The notes under the pieces are model-generated. The model did not search any database and had not been told where the DNA came from. It saw only the letters and a program-made list of their open reading frames with translations. This document shows, piece after piece, positions 1 through 10,330 of a stretch of 64,000 nucleotides of DNA; the first letter of the stretch is position 1, and each line of letters opens with the position of its first letter. Both the position numbers and the translations under genes were made by a program. The DNA is from Vibrio sinaloensis. Lineage in GTDB: Bacteria > Pseudomonadota > Gammaproteobacteria > Enterobacterales > Vibrionaceae. The stretch covers positions 806,001-870,000 of the forward strand of contig NZ_CP096199.1 of NCBI RefSeq assembly GCF_023195835.1. Reading direction: 5' to 3'.

Positions 1-94
1 GCAGCTCATGGTATCCGTTGTCACGACGTCCGGTAATGTAAAGAAACAGATTGAGTTTAGCGGGAGAGGGCCAATGCGTTGTTTCTGTGATCAT
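1..94 (-). CDS. ispE: 4-diphosphocytidyl-2-C-methyl-D-erythritol kinase, N-terminal fragment
   Basis: Read on the minus strand from the ATG at 94, the codons give a start resembling IspE, with the segment [20 protein letters not shown] typical of the GHMP-kinase N-terminus. The rest lies left of the window. IspE phosphorylates CDP-methylerythritol in the non-mevalonate isoprenoid pathway. Its ATG overlaps the lolB stop by 4 bases (ATGA), so the two genes are almost certainly cotranscribed. The lolB-ispE order is common in gammaproteobacteria. Only 31 codons are visible, so the call rests on this motif and on the neighbour. Confidence 0.85.
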   Translation of the reverse strand, partial: MITETTHWPSPAKLNLFLYITGRRDNGYHEL

Positions 95-705
95 GGGTTT
101 AACGTCCACTTAGTAATCATGATATTGATGGTGATATCGCCTTGGGTCAGTTTGATTCTTTTCGGCACAGGCAGCGCGCTACCTTGATGTTGGACATCTT
201 GGTAAGAAAGATACTCTAAACGCCAGTTTTGACCTGCCACGTTTTTGCTTAGCCAGGCCAGAGTATTGGTATCATTGAGACTGTACTCATCGGCATCGGT
301 AGGACGACCAAGTAACCATTCGTTGAGAGGTTCGACCGGCAAGTTCAAACCGGTAAGTTGGTTGATAAGATCTTGGGCAAAATTCGCTTCGAACCTTTGA
401 TCATCATAAGTCTCTGCGGAGGCGCCCGTGGCGTTTGCATTGAGATTGAGGGCGGTTTGGCCGAGGAAGGTGGTGAGTCTCAACTGAGTGTTGTCTGGTG
501 CGTAAGACCATTGAAAATTGAGCGACTGGCGCTGCTGCGGCGAAATATAGCCCAGTTTTCCCACACTCTGATAATGATGAATATTGGCCAACCGCAACTG
601 GTGGGTTTGCCACTCCACATTAGTGGTGCTTTCCAGCGTCGTACAGCCTGAAAGCAAGATGGCTACAGAAAGAAAAACCGATAGCACGCGTATAAGTCGA
701 GTCAT
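91..705 (-). CDS. lolB: Outer membrane lipoprotein insertion protein LolB
   Basis: 204 residues, the usual LolB length. A hydrophobic signal peptide ends in a lipobox (LLSGC), so the protein is itself an outer membrane lipoprotein. LolB receives lipoproteins from the periplasmic carrier LolA and inserts them into the outer membrane inner leaflet. The region around residues 50-70 ([20 protein letters not shown]) matches the family. It sits upstream of ispE with a 4-base overlap and is divergent from hemA across a 161-bp gap that must hold both promoters, the usual hemA/lolB/ispE arrangement. Identification is by sequence pattern plus context. Confidence 0.93.
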   Translation of the reverse strand: MTRLIRVLSVFLSVAILLSGCTTLESTTNVEWQTHQLRLANIHHYQSVGKLGYISPQQRQSLNFQWSYAPDNTQLRLTTFLGQTALNLNANATGASAETYDDQRFEANFAQDLINQLTGLNLPVEPLNEWLLGRPTDADEYSLNDTNTLAWLSKNVAGQNWRLEYLSYQDVQHQGSALPVPKRIKLTQGDITINIMITKWTLNP

Positions 706-866
706 TGCTGATAAATTATCCAGTTTTGCCCTAAGTCGGTGCTCACTATATCATTGAAATCACGAACTCAAGAAATCATATCCGCTTTCCCCTTTCATTA
801 AACGGGGCCATCAAGTAAAATTCCGACCTTATTTGTCCATCGCTTGAATCAGAGAAAACATCATTC

Positions 867-2123
867 ATGTCTTTGCTTGCTATAGGTATCAACCATAATA
901 CGGCCACCGTTGAGCTGCGTGAGAAGGTCGCTTTTGGTCCCGAAAAACTGCCGCAAGCACTAGAGCAATTGAACCAAAACCCAACCGTTAACGGCAGTGT
1001 GATCATTTCGACATGCAATCGCACCGAGATCTACTGTGACGTTAAAAACGGCGGCAAAAGTAAAATCGTCGAGTGGTTATCCCAATTTCATCAAGTGACC
1101 CCAGAAGAACTGAAACCAAGCCTGTATGTTCATGAAGAACAAGCGGCGATTCGCCATCTGATGCGAGTCGCTTGTGGGCTGGACTCATTAGTGTTGGGCG
1201 AACCGCAGATTCTCGGTCAAGTCAAACAAGCTTATGCCGACTCGAGACAGTGTAAATCGGTGGACTCTGCGACAGAAAAACTGTTTCAAAAGGCGTTCTC
1301 AGTGGCGAAGCGCGTTCGCACTGAGACGGATATCGGTGGTAATGCCGTCTCTGTCGCCTATGCAGCGTGTACCCTTGCGAAGCATATCTTTGAGTCGCTT
1401 GAAGACTCGACGGTATTGCTGGTCGGTGCTGGTGAAACCATTGAACTGGTTGCCAAACACCTGGCGGGCAATGGCTGTACTAAGATGATCGTGGCTAACC
1501 GAACCAAGGAGCGTGCGCTGCCATTGGCTGAGCAGTTTGGCGCCCACATCATTGGTTTGCCTGAGATACCTGATCAATTGGCCAAAGCGGATATTGTGAT
1601 CAGCTCTACCGCTAGCCCTTTGCCTATCATAGGTAAAGGTATGGTAGAAACGGCGCTCAAAGCGCGTCGATTCCAACCTATGCTGTTGGTCGATATTGCC
1701 GTTCCGCGAGATATCGAGTCGCAAGTTGGCGATCTGAACGATGCCTATCTGTACACAGTGGACGATCTACAATCGATTGTTGACAGCAACATTGAGCAGC
1801 GCAAAATCGAAGCGATTCAAGCAGAAGCGATTGTCAGTGAAGAGAGCGCGGCGTTTATGTCTTGGATGCGCTCATTGCAAGCGGTTGACAGTATTCGCGA
1901 ATATCGCCAATCGGCCAACGAAGTTCGCGAAGAGCTTCTTAATAAAAGTTTACAAGCTCTGACAGCAGGCGCTGACGCCGAACAAGTGCTGTTAGAGTTG
2001 AGCAACAAGCTGACCAACAAGCTTATTCATGCCCCTACTCGTGCATTGCAAAGTGCTGCCGAGAAAGGAGAGCCCGCAAAGCTTGCCATTATTCGTCAAA
2101 GTTTAGGTCTAGAAAACGCTTAG
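867..2123 (+). CDS. hemA: Glutamyl-tRNA reductase
   Basis: 418 residues, matching bacterial HemA. It reduces glutamyl-tRNA(Glu) with NADPH to glutamate-1-semialdehyde, the committed step of C5 tetrapyrrole synthesis. The nucleophilic cysteine is Cys50 in STCNRTE. The N-terminal catalytic domain starts [20 protein letters not shown], and a Rossmann segment ([17 protein letters not shown]) follows near residue 190. A helical dimerisation domain with the PTRALQ segment closes the protein. It is the first gene of an apparent hemA-prfA-prmC run, with 46 bp to prfA. Confidence 0.98.
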   Translation: MSLLAIGINHNTATVELREKVAFGPEKLPQALEQLNQNPTVNGSVIISTCNRTEIYCDVKNGGKSKIVEWLSQFHQVTPEELKPSLYVHEEQAAIRHLMRVACGLDSLVLGEPQILGQVKQAYADSRQCKSVDSATEKLFQKAFSVAKRVRTETDIGGNAVSVAYAACTLAKHIFESLEDSTVLLVGAGETIELVAKHLAGNGCTKMIVANRTKERALPLAEQFGAHIIGLPEIPDQLAKADIVISSTASPLPIIGKGMVETALKARRFQPMLLVDIAVPRDIESQVGDLNDAYLYTVDDLQSIVDSNIEQRKIEAIQAEAIVSEESAAFMSWMRSLQAVDSIREYRQSANEVREELLNKSLQALTAGADAEQVLLELSNKLTNKLIHAPTRALQSAAEKGEPAKLAIIRQSLGLENA

Positions 2124-2169
2124 CGTTGTCTTCGGCCAACTTTATTAACCCCCTGAGTTAAAGAAAACT

Positions 2170-3258
2170 ATGAAAGCCTCTATTTTAACCAAGCTAGAAA
2201 CACTGGTTGAACGCTACGAAGAAGTTCAACACCTACTTGGCGATCCTGATGTGATCGGCGACCAAGATAAATTCCGTGCTTTATCGAAAGAGTACTCTCA
2301 GCTCGAGGAAGTCACTAAGTGTTTCCAAGCCTACCAGCAAGCGCAAGAAGATCTGCTGGCCGCTGAAGATATGGCTAACGAAGACGACGAAGAAATGCGT
2401 GAGATGGCTCAGGAAGAGATCAAAGAAGCCAAAGCGACCATCGAGCGCCTGACCGACGAGCTGCAAATATTGTTGCTACCTAAAGATCCAAACGATGACC
2501 GCAACTGTTTCCTCGAAATTCGCGCAGGTGCCGGTGGCGATGAAGCGGGTATTTTTGCCGGAGACTTATTCCGCATGTATAGCAAGTTTGCCGAGAAAAA
2601 AGGCTGGCGCGTTGAAGTGATGTCGTCAAACGAGTCGGAGCACGGCGGTTATAAAGAGATGATCGCCAAAGTATCGGGTGACGGTGCTTACGGTGTCCTG
2701 AAGTTTGAATCTGGCGGTCATCGCGTGCAACGCGTGCCAGCAACGGAGTCTCAAGGTCGCGTGCACACCTCTGCCTGTACGGTGGCAGTGATGGCAGAAA
2801 TTCCAGAAGCAGAAATCCCAGAAATCAAAGCGGCAGACCTTAAGATTGATACCTTCCGCGCATCAGGTGCGGGTGGTCAGCACGTTAACACCACCGACTC
2901 TGCAATCCGTATTACCCACTTGCCAACCGGCACAGTGGTTGAATGTCAGGACGAACGTTCACAGCACAAAAACAAAGCTAAAGCGATGGCGGTACTTGCG
3001 GCGCGTATTATCCAGGCAGAAGAGGCGAAACGTGCAGCAGAAGAATCTGATACCCGTCGCAACCTGTTGGGTTCTGGAGATCGCAGTGACCGTATTCGCA
3101 CCTATAACTACCCACAAGGTCGCGTGTCTGATCACCGCATCAACCTGACAATCTACCGCTTGAGCGAAGTGATGGAAGGGGATTTGGCAAGCCTGATTGA
3201 CCCTGTTATCCAAGAGCATCAAGCCGATCAGCTCGCGGCACTGGCAGAGAGCCACTAA
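2170..3258 (+). CDS. prfA: Peptide chain release factor 1
   Basis: 362 residues. RF1 recognises UAA and UAG and triggers release of the finished peptide. The stop-codon recognition tripeptide of RF1, PAT, is visible in [14 protein letters not shown]. The catalytic GGQ lies in [14 protein letters not shown]. The glutamine of this motif is the substrate of PrmC, encoded immediately downstream with only 4 bases between the prfA stop and the prmC ATG, so enzyme and substrate are made from one transcript. Confidence 0.98.
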   Translation: MKASILTKLETLVERYEEVQHLLGDPDVIGDQDKFRALSKEYSQLEEVTKCFQAYQQAQEDLLAAEDMANEDDEEMREMAQEEIKEAKATIERLTDELQILLLPKDPNDDRNCFLEIRAGAGGDEAGIFAGDLFRMYSKFAEKKGWRVEVMSSNESEHGGYKEMIAKVSGDGAYGVLKFESGGHRVQRVPATESQGRVHTSACTVAVMAEIPEAEIPEIKAADLKIDTFRASGAGGQHVNTTDSAIRITHLPTGTVVECQDERSQHKNKAKAMAVLAARIIQAEEAKRAAEESDTRRNLLGSGDRSDRIRTYNYPQGRVSDHRINLTIYRLSEVMEGDLASLIDPVIQEHQADQLAALAESH

Positions 3259-3262
3259 TTCA

Positions 3263-4123
3263 ATGTCGGCTGAATACAGCGTCGAGCAGATGCTTAACAA
3301 GGCCGCTCAGCAGTTGATAGAGAGCGGCAGTGATTCGCCTTCTCTTGATGCTGCGGTATTGCTTTGCCACGCGCTAGACAAGTCGCGCTCGTTTTTGCTT
3401 ACTTGGCCGGAGAAAGTTCTGTCCGATGAGCAGCGTGAGCGTTTTCAAAGCTTGCTCGAACGTCGCTTGAAAGGGGAGCCTGTCGCCTACATTATTGGTG
3501 AGCGCGAGTTCTGGTCACTGCCACTGAAAGTATCTCCGAGCACTTTGATTCCAAGACCTGACACAGAACGCTTGGTGGAACTGGCCCTTGAAAAGGCCGC
3601 GTTGCATGAGGGCGATATTCTTGACTTAGGCACCGGGACTGGCGCGATTGCACTTGCACTGGCCTCCGAGCTGCCACATAGGCAGGTATGGGGCGTCGAT
3701 CTGCAGCCTGAGGCCCAGCAACTGGCGCAGTCCAACGCAGAATCGCTCAAGATTGCTAACGCTCAGTTCTTATGTGGTAGCTGGTTTGAGCCATTGGCTG
3801 CTGGTACAAAGTTTGCACTGATTGTTTCCAATCCACCTTATATCGAAAAAGATGATCCGCACTTGGGGCAAGGTGACGTGCGTTTTGAACCTCTAACGGC
3901 ATTAGTCGCCGATGAAAAGGGGCTTGCAGACATTAAACACATTGCCACGCAAGCGCGCGACTACCTGGCTGAACAGGGGTGGTTGATGTTTGAGCATGGC
4001 TTTGAACAAGGTGCAGCAGTGCGACAGTTACTCGTTTCACTTGGCTACCAAGAGGTAGCCACCTACAAGGATTATGGGGATAACGACCGTGTTACTCTCG
4101 GTCAATATTCACCACAAATGTAA
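3263..4123 (+). CDS. prmC: Release factor glutamine methyltransferase
   Basis: 286 residues from the ATG at 3263. An in-frame start further upstream would lie inside prfA and is not used by the family. PrmC methylates the GGQ glutamine of RF1 and RF2 using S-adenosylmethionine. The SAM-binding motif I is DLGTGTGAIALAL and the substrate-side motif NPPY appears in IVSNPPYIEKDD. The helical N-terminal domain precedes the methyltransferase domain. It sits in the conserved hemA-prfA-prmC-sirB2-sirB1-kdsA order. Confidence 0.97.
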   Translation: MSAEYSVEQMLNKAAQQLIESGSDSPSLDAAVLLCHALDKSRSFLLTWPEKVLSDEQRERFQSLLERRLKGEPVAYIIGEREFWSLPLKVSPSTLIPRPDTERLVELALEKAALHEGDILDLGTGTGAIALALASELPHRQVWGVDLQPEAQQLAQSNAESLKIANAQFLCGSWFEPLAAGTKFALIVSNPPYIEKDDPHLGQGDVRFEPLTALVADEKGLADIKHIATQARDYLAEQGWLMFEHGFEQGAAVRQLLVSLGYQEVATYKDYGDNDRVTLGQYSPQM

Positions 4124-4137
4124 GAGAGAAAATACTC

Positions 4138-4521
4138 ATGTATGAAGGTTTAAAGCACTTCCACCTGTTAACGATTGTGATTAGTGCCACCCTGTTATCT
4201 GTCCGTTTTGCACTTATGATGGCCAATTCAAAACTGTTGGATAAAAAGTTTTTTAAAGTGGCGCCTCACATTAACGACACGTTTCTGCTTATCTCAGGTA
4301 TCTACCTAATTGTCGTGACGGGTTTTATTCCTTTTACCGCTGCCGCGCCGTGGCTAACGGAAAAAATTACTTGTGTCTTGGCCTACATCGCACTGGGCTT
4401 TTTCGCGCTTAAATTGGGCAAAAACAAATTGCTCAGAACTTTCTCATTCTTCGGCGCTTTAGGCTGGTTGGCGATGGCAGGTAAAGTCGCGGTAACCAAA
4501 ACGCCAATGTTTTTTGGTTAA
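4138..4521 (+). CDS. SirB2 family inner membrane protein
   Basis: 127 residues, mostly hydrophobic, with about four predicted membrane segments (residues 8-25, 47-64, 74-92 and 100-118). It resembles SirB2/YchQ, whose name derives from a reported effect on Salmonella invasion gene expression; the biochemical role is not established. The start follows a purine-rich stretch (AAGAGAG) 15 bases after prmC. Its place between prmC and the sirB1 gene is the same as in E. coli (ychQ-ychA), which supports the family call better than the hydrophobic sequence alone. Confidence 0.85.
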   Translation: MYEGLKHFHLLTIVISATLLSVRFALMMANSKLLDKKFFKVAPHINDTFLLISGIYLIVVTGFIPFTAAAPWLTEKITCVLAYIALGFFALKLGKNKLLRTFSFFGALGWLAMAGKVAVTKTPMFFG

Positions 4522-4548
4522 ACCGGTTTAAGAGGTAACGAAAACCGT

Positions 4549-5358
4549 ATGTTTGAGTTATTTGATGAAGACTTTGATGCCATGGAGCTCGCCGAAGGGG
4601 CGTTAGCTCTTAATAAAGCGATCAATCCTCAAACCCAAGTCCACTGGGCGCAAGCTGAGCTTAATCGACTGGTGCAAGAGGCAGAACTCGCCTTGGTCAA
4701 TGAAGGCGATGAACAACAGCGTTTTGATGCATTGATACGCCTCTTCTACCATCAATGGGGCTTTTATGGGGATCGTGAAAGCTACTTTCACTCCGAGAAT
4801 GGCTTTGTCGATAAAGTGCTTGAGAACCGCAAAGGAATCCCTGTCAGCTTGGGCGCTGTTCTTCTGTACATTGCCCGCAAGCTCGGTTTCCCGTTGATCG
4901 GTGTGACCTTTCCTACGCAGTTTTTACTGAAGCTAGAGTGGTATGATGGTAAGCCGTTGTACGTGAACCCATTTAACGGTGAATACGTCTCGGAGCATAC
5001 GCTGCGCGCTTGGTTGATTGGCCACAAAGGACCGCTCGCTAAGTTAAAACCTCAACATTTACAACCTGCAGACAATCCCACGGTGATTGGCCGTTGGCTG
5101 GCGCTACTCAAAAGTGCCTTACTACGCGAAGAGCGCTATACTTTGGCACTAAGATGCACCGACCTTGCACTGACGTTCGTTCCGGATGACCCGTACGAAA
5201 TACGCGATCGTGGCTTTATCTATCAGCAGTTGGATTGTCATCAAGTTGCGTTGTCGGATTATCAATATTTTATTGACCAGTGCCCCGATGACCCTGCGTC
5301 AGAGTTATTAAAGAATCAAGTTACTGCCATGAGTTCGACTCAGGTGACCTTACATTAA
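4549..5358 (+). CDS. SirB1 family protein (transglutaminase-like fold plus TPR)
   Basis: 269 residues. The central part (FVDKVLENRKGIPVSLGAVL) is the family signature of the SirB1/YchA transglutaminase-like N-terminal domain. It lacks an obvious Cys-His-Asp triad, so enzymatic activity is doubtful. The C-terminal third (residues 180-255) looks like a pair of TPR helices (LALRCTDLALTFVPDDPYEI). Function is not known. It lies 27 bases after sirB2 and 46 bases before kdsA and is probably in the same operon. Confidence 0.85.
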   Translation: MFELFDEDFDAMELAEGALALNKAINPQTQVHWAQAELNRLVQEAELALVNEGDEQQRFDALIRLFYHQWGFYGDRESYFHSENGFVDKVLENRKGIPVSLGAVLLYIARKLGFPLIGVTFPTQFLLKLEWYDGKPLYVNPFNGEYVSEHTLRAWLIGHKGPLAKLKPQHLQPADNPTVIGRWLALLKSALLREERYTLALRCTDLALTFVPDDPYEIRDRGFIYQQLDCHQVALSDYQYFIDQCPDDPASELLKNQVTAMSSTQVTLH

Positions 5359-5371
5359 GTCCATCCTTTAG

Positions 5372-6256
<885 letters not shown>

Positions 6257-6267
6257 TATAGTGACCA

Positions 6268-6298
6268 TAAAAGGGCCAAGTCGATTGGCCCTTTTTTG
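6268..6298 (+). terminator. Rho-independent terminator after kdsA
   Basis: The arms AAAGGGCCAA and TTGGCCCTTT pair around a 5-base loop and run into a T tract (6292-6298). It ends the hemA-to-kdsA transcription unit. Confidence 0.9.
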
Positions 6299-6635
6299 TT
6301 GCTATTTCGTCAGAAATTTGACCATGTTATCTAACTCTGTTGAGTAAACGCTAACTGTCACAGTCCCAGCCCGCCTTGCCTCACTTCACAGTAAAACGAT
6401 TGCTTGTGATCCTCTATTTATCGAAGTGCAATTTTGACGCTTTGTTACACATTTGGGGGGATTTTATGGTGATCTATCCGACATAAATATGAAATCCGCC
6501 TGTCAGGTTATGAATGTTAATTTAAACTAGTTCAAGTTTTACTGCTCTGTTCGAACTTTTTTGCTAAGTCCGTCTATTCATAAAGAGCAGTAAGAAAAAG
6601 CAGTGGAAATCCCCATAAGTTCAAAAGGTATGACA
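6299..6635. other. Intergenic region between kdsA and nutA
   Basis: About 340 bases without an ORF or RNA gene that I can support. It must contain the nutA promoter and leader, because a terminator lies just before it. I see AT-rich stretches (for example around 6505-6580) but no hexamer pair good enough to place a promoter, and no clear operator. Confidence 0.5.
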
Positions 6636-8297
6636 ATGAAGCAAGGCCTGATCGTAAAAAGCGCCATTAGCGCAGCAATTCTTGCAACTCTCGCTGGTTG
6701 TGCAACGGCTCCTCAGCATGAGTGGGAAGCAGATAAAACGTATAAGTTGACCGTTCTTCACACCAATGACCATCATGGTCGTTTTTGGCAGAATAAATAT
6801 GGCGAGTACGGCATGGCTGCTCGTAAAACTCTCATCGATGAACTTCGCGCTGAGATCGCGGCTGAAGGTGGTAGCTCGCTACTTCTTTCTGGTGGTGATA
6901 TCAACACTGGCGTACCAGAGTCTGACCTTCAAGATGCAGAGCCTGACTTCAAAGGTATGAGCAAAATTGGCTACGATGCCATGGCTCTAGGTAACCACGA
7001 ATTTGACAACCCGCTAGACGTGCTAATGAAGCAAAAAGAGTGGGCAAACTTCCCAATGCTTTCAGCAAACATTTATGACAAGCAAACTGGCGAGCGCATG
7101 TTCCAGGCTTACGAAATGTTCGATCTACAAGGGATTAAAGTTGCTGTTATCGGTCTAACCACTGAAGATACGCAGAAAATCGGTAACCCAGAGTTCATCG
7201 GTGGCATCGACTTCCGCGATCCGAAAGAAGAAGCGAAAAAGCTGATCGCAGAACTGGAGAAAACAGAAAAACCAGACCTTATCTTCGCGGTAACGCACAT
7301 GGGTCACTACGAAGATGGCAAGCGTGGTGTTAACGCACCTGGTGATGTTGCTCTGGCTCGCTACCTAAATGAAGGCTCACTTGACATGATCGTTGGTGGT
7401 CACTCGCAAGAGCCAGTTTGTATGGAAGCGCCAAACGTTGTTAAGAAAAACTTCAAGCCTTCTGACGAATGTAAACCAGACATGCAAAATGGCACTTACA
7501 TCGTTCAGGCTCACGAGTGGGGTAAATACGTTGGCCGTGCTGATTACGAATTCCGTAACGGCGAGCTAGAGATGGTAAGCTACGACTTGATCCCAGTTAA
7601 CTTGAAGAAGAAAATCAAAGTTGATGGTAAGAGTCAGCGTGTCTTGATCGAAGATGAGATCGCACAAGACCAAGAACTGCTTGAGTTCCTACGTCCATTC
7701 CAAGAGCAAGGTCAAGCTCAGCTTAACGTTAAGATCGCTGAGACCAACGGTAAGCTTGAAGGTGATCGTAACGTAGTTCGCTTCCAGCAAACTAACCTAG
7801 GCCGACTAATTGCGACTGCTCACATGGAGCGTGCAAAAGCCGACTTCGCAGTCATGAACTCAGGTGGCGTACGTGACTCAATCGAAGCGGGCGACGTAAC
7901 CTACAAAGACGTACTGACAGTACAACCATTTGCTAACATCCTGACTTACACGGATATGTCGGGCCAAGAAGTCCTAGACTACTTGAACGTAGTGGCAACC
8001 AAACCTGTCGACTCAGGTGCTTATGCTCAGTTCGCGGGTATCTCTATGACGGTTGCAAACGGTGAGGTGTCTAACGTGTTCATCGGTGGTAAACAACTTC
8101 GTCTAGACGAAACTTACCGTTTCACAGTGCCAAGCTATAACGCGGCGGGTGGTGACGGTTACCCTAAACTGACTGACCACCCAGGTCACGTTAACACTGG
8201 TTTCGTCGATGCAGAAGTACTGAAAGAGTACCTAGAAGCAAACAGCCCAGTTGATGTTAACGAGTACGCGCCATCAGGTGAGATGGTCTACAAGTAA
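6636..8297 (+). CDS. nutA: Surface lipoprotein 5'-nucleotidase
   Basis: 553 residues from the ATG at 6636. That start has an AAAAGG ribosome site 7 bases upstream and begins a normal lipoprotein signal (LAGC lipobox near residue 22); the GTG at 6603 is rejected. The calcineurin-like metallophosphatase motifs are LHTNDHHGRFW, GGDINTG, GNHEFDN, THMGHY and GGHSQ. The C-terminal 5'-nucleotidase domain carries the NSGGVRDS motif and the late aromatic segment around YNAAGGDGYP. The enzyme hydrolyses external nucleotides to nucleosides, and vibrio NutA is reported to be chloride-dependent. It pairs functionally with udp, udk and uraA elsewhere in the window. Confidence 0.92.
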   Translation: MKQGLIVKSAISAAILATLAGCATAPQHEWEADKTYKLTVLHTNDHHGRFWQNKYGEYGMAARKTLIDELRAEIAAEGGSSLLLSGGDINTGVPESDLQDAEPDFKGMSKIGYDAMALGNHEFDNPLDVLMKQKEWANFPMLSANIYDKQTGERMFQAYEMFDLQGIKVAVIGLTTEDTQKIGNPEFIGGIDFRDPKEEAKKLIAELEKTEKPDLIFAVTHMGHYEDGKRGVNAPGDVALARYLNEGSLDMIVGGHSQEPVCMEAPNVVKKNFKPSDECKPDMQNGTYIVQAHEWGKYVGRADYEFRNGELEMVSYDLIPVNLKKKIKVDGKSQRVLIEDEIAQDQELLEFLRPFQEQGQAQLNVKIAETNGKLEGDRNVVRFQQTNLGRLIATAHMERAKADFAVMNSGGVRDSIEAGDVTYKDVLTVQPFANILTYTDMSGQEVLDYLNVVATKPVDSGAYAQFAGISMTVANGEVSNVFIGGKQLRLDETYRFTVPSYNAAGGDGYPKLTDHPGHVNTGFVDAEVLKEYLEANSPVDVNEYAPSGEMVYK

Positions 8298-8332
8298 GTT
8301 GACGGCAACTTATTAATATTATTAAGCTAAAG

Positions 8333-8363
8333 CGCTACTCTTCGGAGTAGCGTTTTTGTTTTT
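8333..8363 (+). terminator. Rho-independent terminator after nutA
   Basis: CGCTACTC and GAGTAGCG pair around a TTCG tetraloop and are followed by TTTTTGTTTTT. Confidence 0.92.
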
Positions 8364-8383
8364 CTGTTCGAACCGGAGGGAGC

Positions 8384-8860
8384 ATGACTCCTGCAATCAA
8401 CCTTGCTAAAAAGAAAAAAGTGGCGCATACCATTCATCAGTACGAGCATGACCCGCGCGCTGAGAGTTACGGACTCGAAGCAGCGGAGGTTATGGGTCAA
8501 GATCCTGCCACCGTTTTCAAAACGTTACTGTTCAGTCTTAATGGCGAAGCGCGGAATCTAGCTGTTGCCATTATCCCCGTCGCTCACAAGCTCAACCTTA
8601 AGCTCGCAGCAAAGGCAGCTAAAGCGAAGAAAGCAGAAATGGCCGATCCAGAAATCGCGCAGAAAACCACAGGCTATGTGGTGGGGGGGATTAGTCCGTT
8701 AGGGCAGAAGAAAGCCTTGCCGACTTTTATTCATAGCAGCGCGCTGCAGAACGAGACAATTTGTGTAAGCGCGGGTAAGCGCGGCTTAGAGATTGAGCTC
8801 GCCCCCAAAGACCTAGCACAACTCACTAGGGCGCAATTTGTTGAGCTTTGTCTCAAATAA
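8384..8860 (+). CDS. ybaK: Cys-tRNA(Pro) deacylase YbaK
   Basis: 158 residues, the standard YbaK size, starting MTPAINLAKKKKVAHTIHQY. YbaK-type proteins hydrolyse Cys-tRNA(Pro) made in error by prolyl-tRNA synthetase. The family core is visible as QDPATVFKTLLF, the lysine-rich LAAKAAKAKKAEMADPEIAQ stretch and GYVVGGISPLGQKK. An AACCGGAGGGAG ribosome site precedes the ATG. It stands alone between the nutA terminator and the convergent uraA. Confidence 0.92.
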   Translation: MTPAINLAKKKKVAHTIHQYEHDPRAESYGLEAAEVMGQDPATVFKTLLFSLNGEARNLAVAIIPVAHKLNLKLAAKAAKAKKAEMADPEIAQKTTGYVVGGISPLGQKKALPTFIHSSALQNETICVSAGKRGLEIELAPKDLAQLTRAQFVELCLK

Positions 8861-8888
8861 AAAGGGTTGATGTGTACACACCAACCCT
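8857..8888 (-). terminator. Terminator for uraA (minus strand)
   Basis: GGGTTG (8864-8869) and CAACCC (8882-8887), with an inner TGTG/CACA stem, form a hairpin. On the minus strand it is followed by TTTTTATTT, so it is oriented to end uraA. On the plus strand there is no T tract, so its effect on ybaK is less certain. Confidence 0.75.
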
Positions 8889-8895
8889 CAACATA

Positions 8896-8958
8896 AACTC
8901 GTAACTCGTAACTCGTAACTCGTAACTCGTAACTCGTAACTCGTAACTCGTAACTCGT
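8896..8958. repeat. Nine perfect tandem heptamers AACTCGT
   Basis: Nine uninterrupted copies of AACTCGT fill these 63 bases and stop 5 bases short of the uraA stop codon (8964-8966). The uraA end itself reads TTAACTCTTAACTT, which resembles the unit, so the array may have grown from there by slippage. It lies between the uraA stop and its terminator and is therefore transcribed as 3'-untranslated RNA. Confidence 0.97.
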
Positions 8959-8963
8959 AGCTG

Positions 8964-10211
8964 TTAACTCTTAACTTCTTCTTCCATTTGTGCGTTGTCG
9001 ACCACGTGGTTCTCACCTAGGTCTTTAGGTAGGATCAAGTTAAGAATAATTGCCACAATACCACATAGGCTCACGCCTTGAAGGCTGAACTCGCCAACAC
9101 CGAATGCCATGCCGCCGATACCAAATACTAGGGTAATGGCCACAATGACAAGGTTGCGTGACTTATGCAGGTCAACGTTATTCTTGATTAAGGTATTCAG
9201 ACCGACAGTCGCAATAGAGCCGAACAACAAAATCATAATGCCGCCCATAACTGGCATTGGGATGGTTTGCAGCGCAGCGCCTAACTTACCCACTAAGGCT
9301 AGGACGATGGCAGACACGGCCGCCCAAGTCATGATCACTGGGTTAAATGCTTTTGTTAGCATCACCGCTCCGGTGACTTCAGAGTAGGTGGTGTTTGGCG
9401 GAGCACCGACCATGGATGCGGCAATGGTTGCCACGCCGTCACCAGTGATGGTGCGATGTAGTCCCGGTTTCTTAACGTAGTTTTTGCCAGTTACGTTAGA
9501 GATGGCCAGCATATCGCCAACGTGCTCTACAGCAGGCGCGATAGCCACCGGAATCATGAATAGAATCGCGTTGATGTTGAACTCAGGGAAGGTGAAGTTT
9601 GGCAGTGCGAACCATGCCGCCTGTTGGACAGGAGTAAAGTCGACAATTCCATAACCTAGGCTCAAGCAGTAACCGACCACAATGCCACCAAGGATTGGGG
9701 TGAGTTTGAGGAAACCTTTGGCAAAAACGCTCAGGGCAATAGTGGTGAGCAGCGAAGCCACCGAGATAACCAGCGACGCGTTGGCATCAATCACTTGAGC
9801 GCCATCCACTTTACCCAGTGCCATATTGACTGCAACCGGTGCTAGACCTAGGCCAATCACCATGATTACCGGCCCGACAACCACGGGTGGAAGTAGGCGA
9901 TGGATGATTTCGACACCACGAATTTTGATCAGGGCCCCCATCGCGACATAAACACAACCAGCCGCCATTAGACCACCCATAGTGGCAGGCACGCCCCAAG
10001 TCTGTACGCCGTATAAAATGGGAGCAATAAAGGCAAAAGAAGAGGCGAGGAAGATAGGGACGCTGCGACGAGTGATCACTTGGAAGAGAAGGGTACCGAC
10101 ACCAGCACCGAATAGTGCAACACTAGGATCGAGTCCGGTCAGCAGAGGCACCAACACCAATGCGCCGAATGCAACGAACAGCATTTGTGCACCTTGAATG
10201 GCATTTTTCAT
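8964..10211 (-). CDS. uraA: Uracil:H+ symporter (NCS2 family)
   Basis: 415 residues with about 14 membrane segments. NCS2 hallmarks are visible: the TM8 substrate-site segment APAVEHVGDML and the signature around ATIAASMVGAPPNTTYSEVT. The N-terminus (MKNAIQGAQMLFVAFGALVLVPLLTGLDP) is that of UraA-type uracil permeases rather than xanthine transporters. It imports uracil for salvage. Upstream lie a promoter and a PurR-like box (10278-10305), matching the known purine-repressor control of uracil permease genes in enterobacteria. It may equally be annotated as a general uracil-xanthine permease. Confidence 0.93.
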   Translation of the reverse strand: MKNAIQGAQMLFVAFGALVLVPLLTGLDPSVALFGAGVGTLLFQVITRRSVPIFLASSFAFIAPILYGVQTWGVPATMGGLMAAGCVYVAMGALIKIRGVEIIHRLLPPVVVGPVIMVIGLGLAPVAVNMALGKVDGAQVIDANASLVISVASLLTTIALSVFAKGFLKLTPILGGIVVGYCLSLGYGIVDFTPVQQAAWFALPNFTFPEFNINAILFMIPVAIAPAVEHVGDMLAISNVTGKNYVKKPGLHRTITGDGVATIAASMVGAPPNTTYSEVTGAVMLTKAFNPVIMTWAAVSAIVLALVGKLGAALQTIPMPVMGGIMILLFGSIATVGLNTLIKNNVDLHKSRNLVIVAITLVFGIGGMAFGVGEFSLQGVSLCGIVAIILNLILPKDLGENHVVDNAQMEEEVKS

Positions 10212-10277
10212 TTTGTTATTCCTTTAGATGGCGAGTCTTAGAGCAAAACCTTGCTCGATGAAAATAAAATTCGCGCG

Positions 10278-10305
10278 ATTTTATCACCCTGGCAAACGAT
10301 TGCAA
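10278..10305 (-). promoter_or_regulatory. uraA promoter with overlapping PurR box
   Basis: On the minus strand TTGCAA (10305-10300) and TAAAAT (10283-10278) are spaced by 16 bases. The 16-mer TTGCAATCGTTTGCCA (10305-10290) covers the -35 element and most of the spacer. It matches the PurR operator core GCAAACG-TTGC, so bound PurR would occlude RNA polymerase. The start codon is at 10211. Confidence 0.7.
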
Positions 10306-10330
10306 TCTGAACTAGATCAAATATTCTAGG

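Noticed and set aside
358..651. Plus-strand ORF of 97 codons opposite lolB
   Set aside because: It is antisense to a well-supported lipoprotein gene and has no recognisable product or ribosome site.
8896..8958. Heptamer array considered as a CRISPR or replication iteron
   Set aside because: Units are 7 bases with no spacers, so it is not CRISPR. No rep or cas gene and no origin features are near. A slippage-type tandem repeat fits better.
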